Shown here: one piece after another, positions 9,507 through 19,060 of the stretch
Numbering within the stretch: the stretch's first letter is position 1
Layout of the letters: every line of letters begins with the position of its first letter
Notes under the pieces: model-generated
Databases searched by the model: none
What the model was told of the DNA's origin: nothing
Seen by the model: only the letters and a program-made list of their open reading frames with translations
Position numbers and translations under genes: made by a program
Assembly: GCF_026309355.1 (NCBI RefSeq)
Contig: NZ_JAPJZK010000001.1
Coordinates: 6,096,501-6,160,500 of the forward strand
Reading direction: 5' to 3'
Length of the DNA stretch: 64,000 bases
DNA from: Spartinivicinus marinus
GTDB taxonomy: Bacteria; Pseudomonadota; Gammaproteobacteria; Pseudomonadales; Zooshikellaceae

Positions 9507-10349
9507 TTAATCGACCACTGCGTCAGGTACCACAGACTGTTTATACAACTGATGATAAAAAGGTGTTTTTTTAACTGTTTTTATTACTTCATTAATTTTA
9601 TTAAAATTTTCTTGACTAATACTGGCTTTACTAAAAATAAAATGTACCGGGTTATCATGTACTACAAAAGGCAATAACTCAATTTTCCCCTCTTGTTGAT
9701 ACTTCATGACAAAGTGGTCAAAATATAATACATCATTAAATACACCATCCGCTCGATTATTAATCAACCGTAGCACCTGCTTATCGTTCTCCGTATCTTC
9801 ACGCACTAACTGCTTAAACCCCTCTTGTTGGATTGCCTGTGCATAAGCAGGCCCATACCATGCGCCCAGTTGAACATTGAGTCGCATGTTCAGCTCAGCG
9901 AGTTGTTCAAGTGAGCTAACTTGCCAACGTTCTGCTTCGCCTTTACGAATGGCTATGCGTACCTGCTCAAGCCGGTATGGGGTTGAGTAATAAGCAAATT
10001 GTTGTCGTTCTGCAACTAAGGAAGCCAGCCCTAAAAAATCCACACGGCCTTTTTGCACTTCATAAAGCGAACGTTTCCAAGGTAACCGTACCAACTTTAA
10101 TGGACAACCCAGCTGTTTAAAGACCGCTTGAATAAATTGAATATCCAGTCCAGTTACCTCCCCTTCTGCATTAATTAACATATAAGGAGGCATTTCAGAC
10201 CAGGCCATAACATAAGAGGGTTTAGGACACCCTCCGCTCACGGCTTGGAGGCTTATGAGTAGTAGTCCTACTCCCCATACCTGCTGCCGCAAAACGGTGC
10301 TTGTCAATAAAGAGGTTAAAGACAGCCTAAAAATAAAGCTTTTAATCAT
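9507..10349 (-). CDS. periplasmic substrate-binding protein, SBP_bac_3 family
   Basis: A 280-residue protein with an N-terminal hydrophobic export segment (about 10-40) and the SBP_bac_3 (amino-acid-binding, GlnH-like) fold: SEMPPYMLINAEGEVTGLDIQFIQAVFKQLG, then LPWKRSLYEVQKGRVDFLG, the hinge and DGVFNDVLYFDHF. It presumably binds a small polar solute in the periplasm. No permease or ATPase of an amino-acid ABC transporter adjoins it, as with the other SBP genes in this window. The nearest gene on the same strand, an MFS pump, lies about 110 bp upstream. Confidence 0.85.
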   Translation of the reverse strand: MIKSFIFRLSLTSLLTSTVLRQQVWGVGLLLISLQAVSGGCPKPSYVMAWSEMPPYMLINAEGEVTGLDIQFIQAVFKQLGCPLKLVRLPWKRSLYEVQKGRVDFLGLASLVAERQQFAYYSTPYRLEQVRIAIRKGEAERWQVSSLEQLAELNMRLNVQLGAWYGPAYAQAIQQEGFKQLVREDTENDKQVLRLINNRADGVFNDVLYFDHFVMKYQQEGKIELLPFVVHDNPVHFIFSKASISQENFNKINEVIKTVKKTPFYHQLYKQSVVPDAVVD

Positions 10350-10460
10350 CAGCTCGCTACGTCGTTAGATTGCCCTAATTATTTAATTGTAGACAGCATA
10401 GCGCTTAATATGTATAGAGCTTAATGATAGGATGGTCTAAAAATAGTTAATCACTTTACT

Positions 10461-11666
10461 TTATCCAGCTGAACTAACAACCGCATCCATTGCTGTTGGG
10501 TTTCTATAGCGGTAGCACAATAATGGAACCCCTCCCAACAACATGACCGCAGCCAGTAATACCAGTGGAGGTATCGCCAACTGAGTCATTGCTGTTACCA
10601 GTAGCGAGGCTCCTACCATCTGTACACACCCCAACATAGCAGCAGCGGTTCCTGCACATTCAGCAAAAGGATTAAGTGCCAGGCTGGTAGCAGAACCTAA
10701 AATTAACGCAAACCCTACGCTGGCAATACCAACCGGCAGCATTAAGCTGACAGCTAGTGGCCACCCAAAGAAATAACTCGCTAACATTAGCCCTCCGGCA
10801 ATTGCCATCCATAAAAGCCCTAGTTGAGTACAACGATGCGGCCCTATTTTTTGAATAAGTCTTGGTGCAACAACACTGGTGATCAAAATCCACAACGCAT
10901 TCAAAGCAAACAATGCAGCATAAGCCAACTGAGAAAAGCCAGCCTCTTTAATTAACACAACCGGAGACCAAGTGACATAAGCGATAATCATCGTCATAGC
11001 AGCCAAACAACAGCAACTGTAGTATTGAAAACCATTATGGCTAATAATCCGCCAGTAATTAGTCAATACATGTTTGATAGGCTCTGAAAACACCGGTTTA
11101 GTTTCTACTAAACCATGATTTACCAACATCACCACAGCCAGTGCGTAAATAGCAAGTGCATAAAAACAGGCTTGCCAACCCCACAGAGCAATTAACACAC
11201 TGCCTAATATTGGCGCCAAAGCAGGTGCTAAATTAATTGCTCCTAACATATAACTATAAACTATTGCACTTTGCTGCCCTGAAAAACAGTCCCTTACTAC
11301 CGCAAAGGCAGCAACTGAGGTACAACAGGCGGCAACGCCCTGAATCGCGCGCACCCACATAAGCTCTGTTATTGACTCAGCAAATACAGTTAACCAACTA
11401 CTCATGCCATAAAGTACAATACCTATTAATGCAATATTGCGACGTCCCCAATGGTCAGCTAAAGGACCTATAATTAATTGGCCTAACCCCATTGATAATA
11501 AAAATACTGTAATTGTATTTTGTACTTGATATTGTTCTGCATTAAAGTAATCAATCAAGTCAGGCACTGCAGGTAAATAAATATCAATGCCCACTGGAGA
11601 AAATAGTACCAATGCAATCAACACTAAAAATAAAGCACTAGAAGTACTTTGCCTGGCATTATTCAA
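10461..11666 (-). CDS. multidrug MFS transporter, Bcr/CflA type
   Basis: A 401-residue inner-membrane protein with about twelve hydrophobic segments. It opens with the Bcr/CflA DHA1-type sequence VLFSPVGIDIYLPAVPDL, has the MFS loop motif GPLADHWGRRNI between TM2 and TM3 and VRAIQGVAACCTSVA in TM4, a motif-C-like antiporter region. The length fits drug/proton antiporters of this branch. It is divergently oriented from a LysR-type regulator gene 168 bp away, a common regulator-target arrangement. Substrate not predictable. Confidence 0.9.
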   Translation of the reverse strand: MNNARQSTSSALFLVLIALVLFSPVGIDIYLPAVPDLIDYFNAEQYQVQNTITVFLLSMGLGQLIIGPLADHWGRRNIALIGIVLYGMSSWLTVFAESITELMWVRAIQGVAACCTSVAAFAVVRDCFSGQQSAIVYSYMLGAINLAPALAPILGSVLIALWGWQACFYALAIYALAVVMLVNHGLVETKPVFSEPIKHVLTNYWRIISHNGFQYYSCCCLAAMTMIIAYVTWSPVVLIKEAGFSQLAYAALFALNALWILITSVVAPRLIQKIGPHRCTQLGLLWMAIAGGLMLASYFFGWPLAVSLMLPVGIASVGFALILGSATSLALNPFAECAGTAAAMLGCVQMVGASLLVTAMTQLAIPPLVLLAAVMLLGGVPLLCYRYRNPTAMDAVVSSAG

Positions 11667-11712
11667 AGTAATACCTCACTACAACACTACCAATATTGAA
11701 TAATGAAAAAAT

Positions 11713-11750
11713 CAGGGGGGACCACAAAGTTGAAATGCTAACTCCCCCTG
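11713..11750. promoter_or_regulatory. inverted repeat in the MFS/LysR intergenic region
   Basis: CAGGGGG (11713-11719) and CCCCCTG (11744-11750) form an inverted repeat with a 24-base loop between the divergent MFS and LysR genes. It could be an operator or a hairpin in the MFS leader. No LysR T-N11-A box was assigned. Confidence 0.3.
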
Positions 11751-11834
11751 TAATGAAGAGATAGACCCATAATTGATAAAAGCAACTTAGCTAATTTATG
11801 ATATGGACTCAAGAGAAACATATTCAGAACTATA

Positions 11835-12818
11835 ATGACCCAATGGAATATCATAATGAAAGTTGAAAGCCTAGCCCGAATTGACCTTAACCTGCTTGTC
11901 AGCTTACAGGTTTTGCTAGAGGAACAAAGCTGTACCCGAGCGGCTGAACGACTGCATTTATCCCAGTCTGCAATGAGTAAAACCCTGGCTCGGTTAAGAG
12001 ATGTGTTTCAAGACCCTTTATTGGTGCGCAATGCCCATGGAATGCTGCCTACCCCTCATGCTGAACAGCTGAGAGATCCGTTACAGATCGCTTTGCAGCA
12101 TGTTTCCAAGTTGCTTGACCCACCCAGTTTTAACCCTAATGTAAGCAGGCGTCACTTTACCTTGACCAGTATTGATAGTGCTTACCAATTATTTTTACCC
12201 AGCTACTTTGGGCCACTTTTATCAAAAGCACCCAATATTGAATTGGATTATCGGCCATGGAATGCTCAATCAGCCCATATGTTAACCCAAGGCCAAATTG
12301 AGCTGGGTATAACCGTGAAAGAAAATGTCAGTAATGTGCCGTGGAAAAGCACCGTCGAACTTCCAACCAATTTACACAGCCAACCGTTAAAAGATGATTA
12401 TATGGTTTGTTTGGTACGACGCGATCACCCAGCCCTGGCTAAAAAATCTCGCTGGAATCTGAAAACATATCTTAAATCCGGCCATGTCCAAGCTTACTGT
12501 GAAGGGAAATATAAATGGATGCTGGATTTTATTTTGGCTGATCAAGGGTATGAGCGAATCATTGCTGCCAAAGTGCCAGAGTTTCAAGCAGCACTGACTA
12601 TTATTCAACATAGCGATCTCATTTTTACTGGCCCCAAACAATTTGCCACCTATGCTAAACAACACTATCCGTTGGTTGAGCTGCCATTACCGCTTGAATT
12701 ACCAACCATTACCTACCTACTTACCTGGCACGAGCGATTTGACGAAGATCCAGGACACCAGTGGTTACGACAAATGCTGGTAGAATATATTAACCCTGAA
12801 TTATCAGTGGCTTGCTAA
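11835..12818 (+). CDS. LysR family transcriptional regulator
   Basis: A 327-residue LysR-type regulator. The N-terminal winged helix-turn-helix is textbook: LARIDLNLLVSLQVLLEEQSCTRAAERLHLSQSAMSKTLARLRDVFQDPLLVR; the effector-binding domain follows from about residue 95. ATG 11835 is used; ATG 11856 (MKVESLARIDLN) is equally possible because neither has a clear Shine-Dalgarno. The serine-containing SQSAMSKTL helix and DPLLVR ending place it in the NodD/LeuO-like branch. It is divergent from the MFS transporter, its most likely target. Effector unknown. Confidence 0.9.
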   Translation: MTQWNIIMKVESLARIDLNLLVSLQVLLEEQSCTRAAERLHLSQSAMSKTLARLRDVFQDPLLVRNAHGMLPTPHAEQLRDPLQIALQHVSKLLDPPSFNPNVSRRHFTLTSIDSAYQLFLPSYFGPLLSKAPNIELDYRPWNAQSAHMLTQGQIELGITVKENVSNVPWKSTVELPTNLHSQPLKDDYMVCLVRRDHPALAKKSRWNLKTYLKSGHVQAYCEGKYKWMLDFILADQGYERIIAAKVPEFQAALTIIQHSDLIFTGPKQFATYAKQHYPLVELPLPLELPTITYLLTWHERFDEDPGHQWLRQMLVEYINPELSVAC

Positions 12819-12903
12819 CCTGGTAGTGATTCGAAAGTGTATTTACTTATATTTGAAAGCAAAGCTTATAACCATTAACCAAAAGACCAATAACAATATC
12901 ATG

Positions 12904-12956
12904 TATACCCCATGCGAAGGGTTTTTAAGGCTAGCCTCTACAGCGGTTAGGCTAGC
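12904..12956 (+). repeat. dispersed intergenic repeat, copy A (partial)
   Basis: TATACCCCATGCGAAGGGTTTTTA-like start matches the left end of the palindromic repeat family seen at 18242, 24153, 26187, 51921 and 54395. It is followed by a local inverted repeat GCTAGCC/GGCTAGC (12930-12936 and 12950-12956). The rest of the 294-base LysR-MCP gap shows no gene. Confidence 0.5.
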
Positions 12957-13112
12957 AATAACAGCATTAACTGTATTCACCCCATCCTTGGTGATTAGGC
13001 ACGATGACTATACAACAAGTGCTCTCTATTTTGGAAACACCTGTGTTGAACAAAGCTATACAAATCAGACTATAGACATACTTCTGAGGTGAGACCTAAA
13101 CACTTGTTAATC

Positions 13113-14783
13113 TCAAACTTTGAATTTACTGACAATACTCTTTAAATTCGCGGTTATATCAACCAAATCTGAAGCAAATGAGGTTATTTGTTTGGCATTA
13201 TCAGAATTACTAACGGCCGAGTCATTAACCCGAGTAATGTTGACATTAATTTCATTCATCACTGCCAGTTGCTCTTCTGTTGCTGTAGCAAATTGGCTAC
13301 ACATTTGGTCAATATTAGATACTGACTCTTCAATGGTTTGTAAAGATAATCCCGCCACTCTTGCCTGTTCTACAACTGACTCTACCTGTTGATGACCTTG
13401 CTTAATCACTGTCACAGCATCTCTAGAACCTATTTGTAGCTTCTCAATGATTTGATTAATTTCTTTTGTAGACTCTTGGGTTCGACCTGCCAATGAACGG
13501 ACTTCATCCGCCACCACCGCAAACCCCCGCCCCTGTTCACCCGCACGGGCCGCTTCAATCGCTGCGTTTAATGCCAATAAGTTGGTTTGTTCTGCAATGG
13601 CTTTAATCACTTCAAGTACTGTATTGATATTCTCACTGTCCTGCTCAACTTGAGTAATGACACTGGCTGCATTATCAACTTGATCAGCTAGTTGCTGGAT
13701 ACCTTGTACCGTATTTTCAACAACCTCACGGCCTTTTTTCGTTTCTATGTTAGCACTATTGGCAGCCACCGAAGTGCTATTTATATTTTCAGCCACTTCT
13801 TGTAAAGTCGCATTGATTTCATTCATCGCTGTTGTGATTTGATCAATCTCAAGCTGTTGTTGTTGGGTATTATTGCTGGCTTCACTAGAAAGGGAAGACA
13901 TTTTGTCTGTATTTGTTGACAGCGTTGCTGATGTATTATTAATTTGGCTTATAATATCTAACAAGTTATTACGCATTTTTTGTATTGACTGTTGTAACTC
14001 ATCCTGGCTATCAGTATCACCCGTTTGTGTAAGATCACCTTGCGAAATAAACTCCAATCCTTGTGTTGCATTTTTTAACCGTTTCGACACAAAGTTTGAA
14101 ACCGTCATACTGGTGAAGCCACATATAATGATTGATAGTACAGTTAAAGCTAATAGTACTTTTAAGGCTGTTTGTTCATGCGCTTCAGCCCGTTGCCCTG
14201 CTTCAAGAATAAAGTGCTCAATACTGCCTAATAACGTGGTTAACTCTTTGGCTAGCTGATCACTTTCCTTTTCAAGTTTTTCAGTTAACGATGCAATCTC
14301 ACTGGCTTTACCTGAAGTTAACTTGCTAAATACCTCATGGCTATGCTTTTCATATTCAACATACTCTTTCTCAATTTTTAATAGCTGCTGTTTGGTTTCA
14401 TTGAATTTTTTTACATGCGCTGGATCATGTGCTTGTGCGATAGCGGTGTCAATAATCTTATGACTGGCTTGCATCTCTTGTTTAAACTGACTGCCATACT
14501 TATTGAATTTAGTTAACTCACCATTGGCTTCACTCTGTTTATTCTGCTGCCCATAACGTATACCTCGCTCTAAGTGAATAGTCTGCTCCAGCTGACTTTC
14601 AGTCGCTAGAGTTAAGTGTTCATTTAACGGCAAGTCTTCTACTACGATAGTGTGCAGTTCATTCCCTATTTGTCTCATAGAGTAAATGGCAAAAGCCGCA
14701 TTGATTACCAGAACGGCTAGTATAATTAATGAATTACCATTAATCTTCGCCTTAATTGACAGCTTCTTGATAAAATCACTCAT
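13113..14783 (-). CDS. methyl-accepting chemotaxis protein
   Basis: A 556-residue transmembrane chemoreceptor. ATG 14783 (MSDFIKKLS) is preceded by GAGG at good spacing and is preferred over GTG 14807. Layout: TM1 about residues 17-40, a helical periplasmic domain of about 150 residues, TM2 about 205-225 ([17 protein letters not shown]), HAMP, then a long coiled cytoplasmic domain. The tip is the highly conserved hairpin [38 protein letters not shown]. No C-terminal CheR-tethering pentapeptide. It is the last gene of a same-strand run after three periplasmic binding proteins, so indirect ligand sensing through one of them is possible (inference). Confidence 0.93.
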   Translation of the reverse strand: MSDFIKKLSIKAKINGNSLIILAVLVINAAFAIYSMRQIGNELHTIVVEDLPLNEHLTLATESQLEQTIHLERGIRYGQQNKQSEANGELTKFNKYGSQFKQEMQASHKIIDTAIAQAHDPAHVKKFNETKQQLLKIEKEYVEYEKHSHEVFSKLTSGKASEIASLTEKLEKESDQLAKELTTLLGSIEHFILEAGQRAEAHEQTALKVLLALTVLSIIICGFTSMTVSNFVSKRLKNATQGLEFISQGDLTQTGDTDSQDELQQSIQKMRNNLLDIISQINNTSATLSTNTDKMSSLSSEASNNTQQQQLEIDQITTAMNEINATLQEVAENINSTSVAANSANIETKKGREVVENTVQGIQQLADQVDNAASVITQVEQDSENINTVLEVIKAIAEQTNLLALNAAIEAARAGEQGRGFAVVADEVRSLAGRTQESTKEINQIIEKLQIGSRDAVTVIKQGHQQVESVVEQARVAGLSLQTIEESVSNIDQMCSQFATATEEQLAVMNEINVNITRVNDSAVSNSDNAKQITSFASDLVDITANLKSIVSKFKV

Positions 14784-14845
14784 TCTAACTCGCCTCAAAT
14801 TGGGCACACGTCTTTAGTTATATAATCAAAAGAAATCGACCAGAC

Positions 14846-15664
14846 CTACATATAACGGCCCAATATATCTTGATACAAAGTGTCTCCCACAGTACCGGGT
14901 ATTTTTTTTACTTTATCAATACCTTGTTGCAATAGATTAACTAAATTATTATCGACATCTTTACTAAAAGCAAAATAGAGTTGTGCCTCTTTCAGTAAAA
15001 ATACCGTTTCAAAATCATCAACTCTCAATTGATTCTGTTTGATAAACCAGCTACCGACATACTCTTCATATGCCCACAGGTCTATTCTTTGCTTGGCTAA
15101 CATCCGAACAATGGAACTAGCGTTGGCTTGCGATATAAATTTATTACTTGGATAACCCGTTGCCAACACTAACTGCTCACCCACATCATCACGAATACCA
15201 CCAATAATATAATTATGTGTGTCTAGTTTTGACGTTATCTTAATTTGTCTGGACTTAGCAGCAATTAATACAATACGAGTCGCTGAAATTGGACCTGCCC
15301 ACTTGAATAGACTTTCTCTCGCATCAGTTCGTGTGGTACTAAACAACACAATATTCGGGCCTTTCAGTAGTTTTTGATACCCACGGGCCCATGGGTAAAC
15401 TTTAATACTTTGTCGCTTTAAGGTGATAGTGTGTCGTTGAATGGCTGAAATCAGCAAGTCCACCGCTATCCCTCTCAAAATACCCTTTTCGACAAAGTTA
15501 TAGGGTGGATAAGTTTCAGTAATAAAAGTTAACTTGGCAAATCTTTTCTTTATGAGATCCGTCATTTCTTCAGCAGCTACGACATTCCCCCCCACGTAAC
15601 TGCCTAGCAAAAGTAGCAATAAAACCAAGCTTTTCATTATAGCATTAAAAAGGGGTAGTCTCAT
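14846..15664 (-). CDS. periplasmic substrate-binding protein, SBP_bac_3 family (paralogue 1)
   Basis: A 272-residue protein with signal peptide (hydrophobic residues about 10-30) and SBP_bac_3 hallmarks: FITETYPPYNFVEKGILRGIAVDLL, then VYPWARGYQKLLKGPNIVLFSTTRTDARE and FKWAGPI. It is close to its upstream neighbour (15702-16472): the TEPPYNF segment, YPWARGY, NIVLF-TTRT, IRDDVGEQLV and WFIKQN are shared, indicating tandem duplication. The gap to that gene is 37 bp, so they are likely co-transcribed. The chemoreceptor gene follows 62 bp downstream. Ligand unknown. Confidence 0.87.
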   Translation of the reverse strand: MRLPLFNAIMKSLVLLLLLLGSYVGGNVVAAEEMTDLIKKRFAKLTFITETYPPYNFVEKGILRGIAVDLLISAIQRHTITLKRQSIKVYPWARGYQKLLKGPNIVLFSTTRTDARESLFKWAGPISATRIVLIAAKSRQIKITSKLDTHNYIIGGIRDDVGEQLVLATGYPSNKFISQANASSIVRMLAKQRIDLWAYEEYVGSWFIKQNQLRVDDFETVFLLKEAQLYFAFSKDVDNNLVNLLQQGIDKVKKIPGTVGDTLYQDILGRYM

Positions 15665-15701
15665 TGTCTACCCCCCTCGTTATTACCTCAATGGAGTAAA
15701 A

Positions 15702-16472
15702 CTACATATATTCACTCATAATATCATCATATAAGGTTTTCCCTACTTTACCAGGGGCTGCTTTGACTTTATCAATTCCTTCCTGAACAGAAGCCACTAC
15801 CGTATCAGACACATCTTTACTAAAGGCATAATAGAGTTCAGCCTCTTTCAAGACGTAAACAGTAGCATAATCATCGTTATTTAAGTTATTTTTCTTAATA
15901 AACCAACGGGCTACGTTTTCTTCATAAGCCCACATATCCACTTTATTGTTGGCTAATTTTTTGACTACTGAATCAGCATTTGCAGAAGACTTGATCTTTC
16001 CTTTTTCAATACCTAACGCAACAACCAACTGCTCTCCCACATCATCGCGAATCGCTGCAATTTTATATTTTTTTAGGTCTTCAGGCGACTTGATTGAAAT
16101 ATTACTTGCTTTGGGAGCCAATAATACGATGCGAGTGGCTGTAATAGGGCCCGCCCACTTAAAGAGAGGCTCTCTCTCTTCCGTACGGGTAGTCGCAAAC
16201 AGCACAATATTTGGGCCATCGACAGCATTACGATATCCTCTGGCCCAAGGATAAAGCTTTATTTTATTACGTGTCACAGGCTGACTCACTTTTTGGGCAG
16301 CAGCAACTAATAAATCAACTGAAATGCCTCTTAATATACCTGAATTTTCAAAATTATAGGGAGGATATGACTCGGTGATAAAAGTCAGCTTATCTAACCC
16401 TTCACTATTAACGTGATTGCCCAATAACAGCAACCCCATCAACAACATCGTTTTTAAGCGACTGATAAGCAT
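15702..16472 (-). CDS. periplasmic substrate-binding protein, SBP_bac_3 family (paralogue 2)
   Basis: A 256-residue exported binding protein, a tandem paralogue of the gene at 14846-15664. A signal peptide spans about residues 1-23. Shared features are FITESYPPYNFENSGILRGISVDLLVAA, LYPWARGYRNAVDGPNIVLFATTRT, IRDDVGEQLV and DMWAYEENVARWFIKKN. The ATG has a strong AGGAG ten bases upstream. No transporter genes adjoin. This and the next two genes downstream appear to form one transcript with the MCP at its end. Confidence 0.87.
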   Translation of the reverse strand: MLISRLKTMLLMGLLLLGNHVNSEGLDKLTFITESYPPYNFENSGILRGISVDLLVAAAQKVSQPVTRNKIKLYPWARGYRNAVDGPNIVLFATTRTEEREPLFKWAGPITATRIVLLAPKASNISIKSPEDLKKYKIAAIRDDVGEQLVVALGIEKGKIKSSANADSVVKKLANNKVDMWAYEENVARWFIKKNNLNNDDYATVYVLKEAELYYAFSKDVSDTVVASVQEGIDKVKAAPGKVGKTLYDDIMSEYM

Positions 16473-16726
16473 TTGATAATACTCCTCTCATTTATCGAAA
16501 ATCATTAATAACAGTGTAAAAGTTATTCAGCCTTTATTTATATTTTTTTATAGTTAACTGTTTTTTTATGTTTCTTATAGTGATATATCGTTGAATAACA
16601 ACCTCTCGATTAGTCATATCCTTTGTAAAAAACTGGTTTTATCTTATAAAAAATACGATATAGCTCAGCAACTAATCAGACTAATAATTCACAATGAGAG
16701 TATGATACCCAAAGAAAAATGACAGG

Positions 16727-17488
16727 CTATTTTAGATATTTTTCTTTAATTTTGTCATAACGGCCAGAGTCTTTCACTTTGTCTAAGGCTCGTCTTAAGT
16801 TATATACCAAATCATCTGGCGTTAAGATACTCATTGCCATATAGAGTTCAGAAGATAGCTCCTCTATATAAAATGCTCGCTTATAATTTTCCATCTTGAA
16901 TCCTAACTGCCTGGCAGTATGGGCAAATGCAACTTCATCAAACGGTGTTAAATCGATTCTCCCTTTCGTTAACTTTTTCAAGTTCAGGGTGTCACTGTTG
17001 GTTAACATGACTTGCTCCCCTACATCAAACCCATGGTTAACCAGATAGTCTTGCTTAACATCATTAGTTACCCCACCGATGATGAACTGTTTGGCATCTT
17101 CTAATGTTTTTAGCTGAATATCGTCGCGTGATGCCAACTTCCATAAATAAACACTATAAGGGGTAATAGTCCCAATCCATTTAAAATGATGCTCACGATC
17201 TCGGGTTCTGGCAATGGAGTAGATTAATACATTCGTTTCTTTGAGGGCTAGCTTATAAGCCCTAGCCCAGGGATATAAGCGTATTTCTGCTTTGATACCT
17301 GCTTGATCCAGTACTTCTCTGACCACTTCTGTGGCCATGCCTGATACCTCGCCTTCAGGGGTTGGAAATTGAAACGGAGGAAAGTCTTCAGTCACCACTA
17401 ATAATGTGTTAGCGCCCGCAAAACCCACTGAGTTCAGTAAGCCCAGTTGTAAAGACAAAATCCCAATGAATAGTGCTTTCCACCTCAT
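16727..17488 (-). CDS. periplasmic substrate-binding protein, SBP_bac_3 family
   Basis: A 253-residue exported binding protein more distant from the tandem pair but with the same plan: signal peptide to about residue 25, VVTEDFPPFQFPTPEGEVSGMATEVVREV, LYPWARAYKLALKETNVLIYSIARTRDREHHFKWIG, VTNDVKQDYL. ATG 17488 (MRWKALF) is preferred; a TTG four codons upstream opens the frame but has no better ribosome site. A 254-base AT-rich gap separates it from the paralogue pair, so it may be transcribed separately. Confidence 0.85.
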   Translation of the reverse strand: MRWKALFIGILSLQLGLLNSVGFAGANTLLVVTEDFPPFQFPTPEGEVSGMATEVVREVLDQAGIKAEIRLYPWARAYKLALKETNVLIYSIARTRDREHHFKWIGTITPYSVYLWKLASRDDIQLKTLEDAKQFIIGGVTNDVKQDYLVNHGFDVGEQVMLTNSDTLNLKKLTKGRIDLTPFDEVAFAHTARQLGFKMENYKRAFYIEELSSELYMAMSILTPDDLVYNLRRALDKVKDSGRYDKIKEKYLK

Positions 17489-17596
17489 AAGGGTAACCAA
17501 AATAATCAGTTATATTATGAACAAGTTAGACCTGGTTTTATGATCTGACAACAAAACTGACATAATTTTAGCGGTATACCCTTTACTACGACTTTG

Positions 17597-18052
17597 TTAC
17601 TTAAGATAGCCTCCTATGAGTCGTAGCTGATAAACCAATTGGCCGTCCAAGGATACCTCTTCAACACCTTGGAACTGTTGCAATTTTCCTTCCACTATTA
17701 AATGATACTGCCACTGCGCTTGATTGAGTTGTTCGGGACCACGTAAAGGAAGATTAGCATCTGGTTGTTGCAAGGCTTCCTGCAAAAAGGTAAAAACAGG
17801 CTCACAGGGCTGGGACTGAATGATGTGGCCAAAATACAACATTTGCCATATAGGTTGCTGATTTAACCAAACGACTTCTTCTCCACCAAACTGACGGTAA
17901 CCAAAATAATGGTCACGATAATGGTAATCACCTTCGGTATACAGGAACTGTCGACTTTGATCCCGGCAGGGCTGACCTTCATTACCTCCAATCCATTGGT
18001 AACCGGTACTTTTTGCTGATTGTAAAAATGCCACTAGTCCATCATGATCCAT
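17597..18052 (-). CDS. DUF5680 domain protein
   Basis: A 151-residue soluble protein whose whole length looks like the DUF5680 domain: opening LVAFLQSAKSTGYQW, SRQFLYTEGDYHYRDHYFGYRQFGGEEVVWLNQQPIWQMLYFGHI, and LPLRGPEQL near residue 115. In other bacteria this domain stands alone or follows an XRE-type helix-turn-helix, which is absent here. AGGGA precedes the ATG at normal spacing. The biochemical role of the family is unknown to me. It lies upstream of the solute-binding-protein run on the same strand. Confidence 0.78.
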   Translation of the reverse strand: MDHDGLVAFLQSAKSTGYQWIGGNEGQPCRDQSRQFLYTEGDYHYRDHYFGYRQFGGEEVVWLNQQPIWQMLYFGHIIQSQPCEPVFTFLQEALQQPDANLPLRGPEQLNQAQWQYHLIVEGKLQQFQGVEEVSLDGQLVYQLRLIGGYLK

Positions 18053-18241
18053 ATTCTATCCCTGGGAACCAGCCCCTATTCAGTCTATACACTATCCTAT
18101 ACACTCTGAAAGTACAGCTGAGTCATGCCTAGTCTATTTCAGTCAACTTTTTAAAGTTAGCAGCTTAATCTGAATATTCCACCAGACACAAATTTTTTAA
18201 TTTATGTGACAGCTTTATGAAACATTTGATAGAGCACTGGT

Positions 18242-18312
18242 TATACCCAATCCGCATAGTTTTTCACTGCGGCATCAAATGACAAGGTACAGTTAGCCTA
18301 TAAGACGAATAG
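18242..18312 (+). repeat. dispersed intergenic repeat, copy B (diverged)
   Basis: Starts TTATACCCAATCCGCATAG and continues TTTTTC...GCGGCATCAAATGACAAGG, matching the first half of copy D at 26187 with several changes. It lies in the 285-base gap between the DUF5680 gene and a hydrolase fragment, which otherwise holds nothing I can identify. Confidence 0.55.
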
Positions 18313-18337
18313 CCCTAGTCTATTAAGTAAGGACTTT

Positions 18338-18736
18338 TCAATCAATTAATGACAGCTCAGTTAAAGATTCTGAAATAATTTCATAACAAGTTGAGGGGTT
18401 TTCAAGTGGGAACAAATGGCCATACTCAAGGTTTTCTTTGAATAAAAAATGCGGGCAGCGAGTTTGCCAGTCTTGCCAGGTTGACTCAGTCAAAAAAACA
18501 GAGGGTTTCCCTCGTATTGCAATACAAGGCATTTTAAGTTTTTCAAGACTCGTCATGAGGTTAGGCGGTTGAGTATAATTATGGGCTTCCCATATTTTTG
18601 GAAAACTGAGTTGGTATTCGCCATCGTGTGTTTCAGTGACACCGTATTTAGCCAACAAACTAAACATTTCATCATCAAAACGTTTATATCCTCTAAACTG
18701 CTTACAATAAGCTAGAAATGCTTGACAACTGATTGT
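18338..18736 (-). pseudogene. C-terminal fragment of an alpha/beta hydrolase
   Basis: The open frame from the ATG at 18667 encodes 109 residues that look like only the last third of an alpha/beta hydrolase: LEKLKMPCIAIRGKPSVFLTEST (strand before the acid residue) and EYGHLFPLENP, which carries the catalytic histidine. Translation upstream of that ATG continues in frame for 23 more sensible codons (QAFLAYCKQFRGYKRFDDEM) until a TGA at 18737-18739, with no nucleophile-serine region (GXSXG) found beyond it. The gene is therefore probably a 5'-deleted remnant. It could still be translated from the internal ATG, but would lack the active site. Confidence 0.65.
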
Positions 18737-18739
18737 TCA

Positions 18740-19060
18740 TAATATTCATTTATATTTCGTACTTATACACCACACATCGGGCAGTCAGCCTACCGTCATT
18801 ATTTTTATGACGCCAGATTACATTAAGATTGATTTATTTAAAACCAGAACCGGACAATATTAGCTGTATAATCTGCAAACAGCGTCTAGTCCCAGCCTAT
18901 TAAGGAGGGAAACAGATGGAGTCTACATGACATCTTCAATAGGTATTAAAACTGCAATCCGTTGACAATTAAATGACAACACCCATTCTTAAGGGGTTTT
19001 ACTTGCTTTTTAATCAGAATATACAAGGCTTAAAGGAAAACAACTACCTTGGATATTTTG
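18740..19060 (+). promoter_or_regulatory. rimK upstream region with leader-like mini-ORF
   Basis: About 320 bases without a full gene. TTGACA at 18962-18967 followed after 16 bases by CATTCT is a possible sigma-70 promoter for the rimK-like gene. Just before it, AAGGAGG (18902-18908) sits at ideal distance from an ATG at 18916 that ends after four codons, overlapped by a second mini-frame 18927-18965 of 12 codons. This is either a leader peptide or the start of a lost gene. Confidence 0.35.

Noticed and set aside
12826-13092. 88-residue plus-strand ORF after the LysR gene
   Set aside because: Spans repeat copy A, no ribosome site, no protein-like pattern.
18338-18667. Complete small alpha/beta hydrolase
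   Set aside because: No nucleophile-serine motif; sequence continues in frame upstream of the ATG to a stop codon, so it is a remnant.
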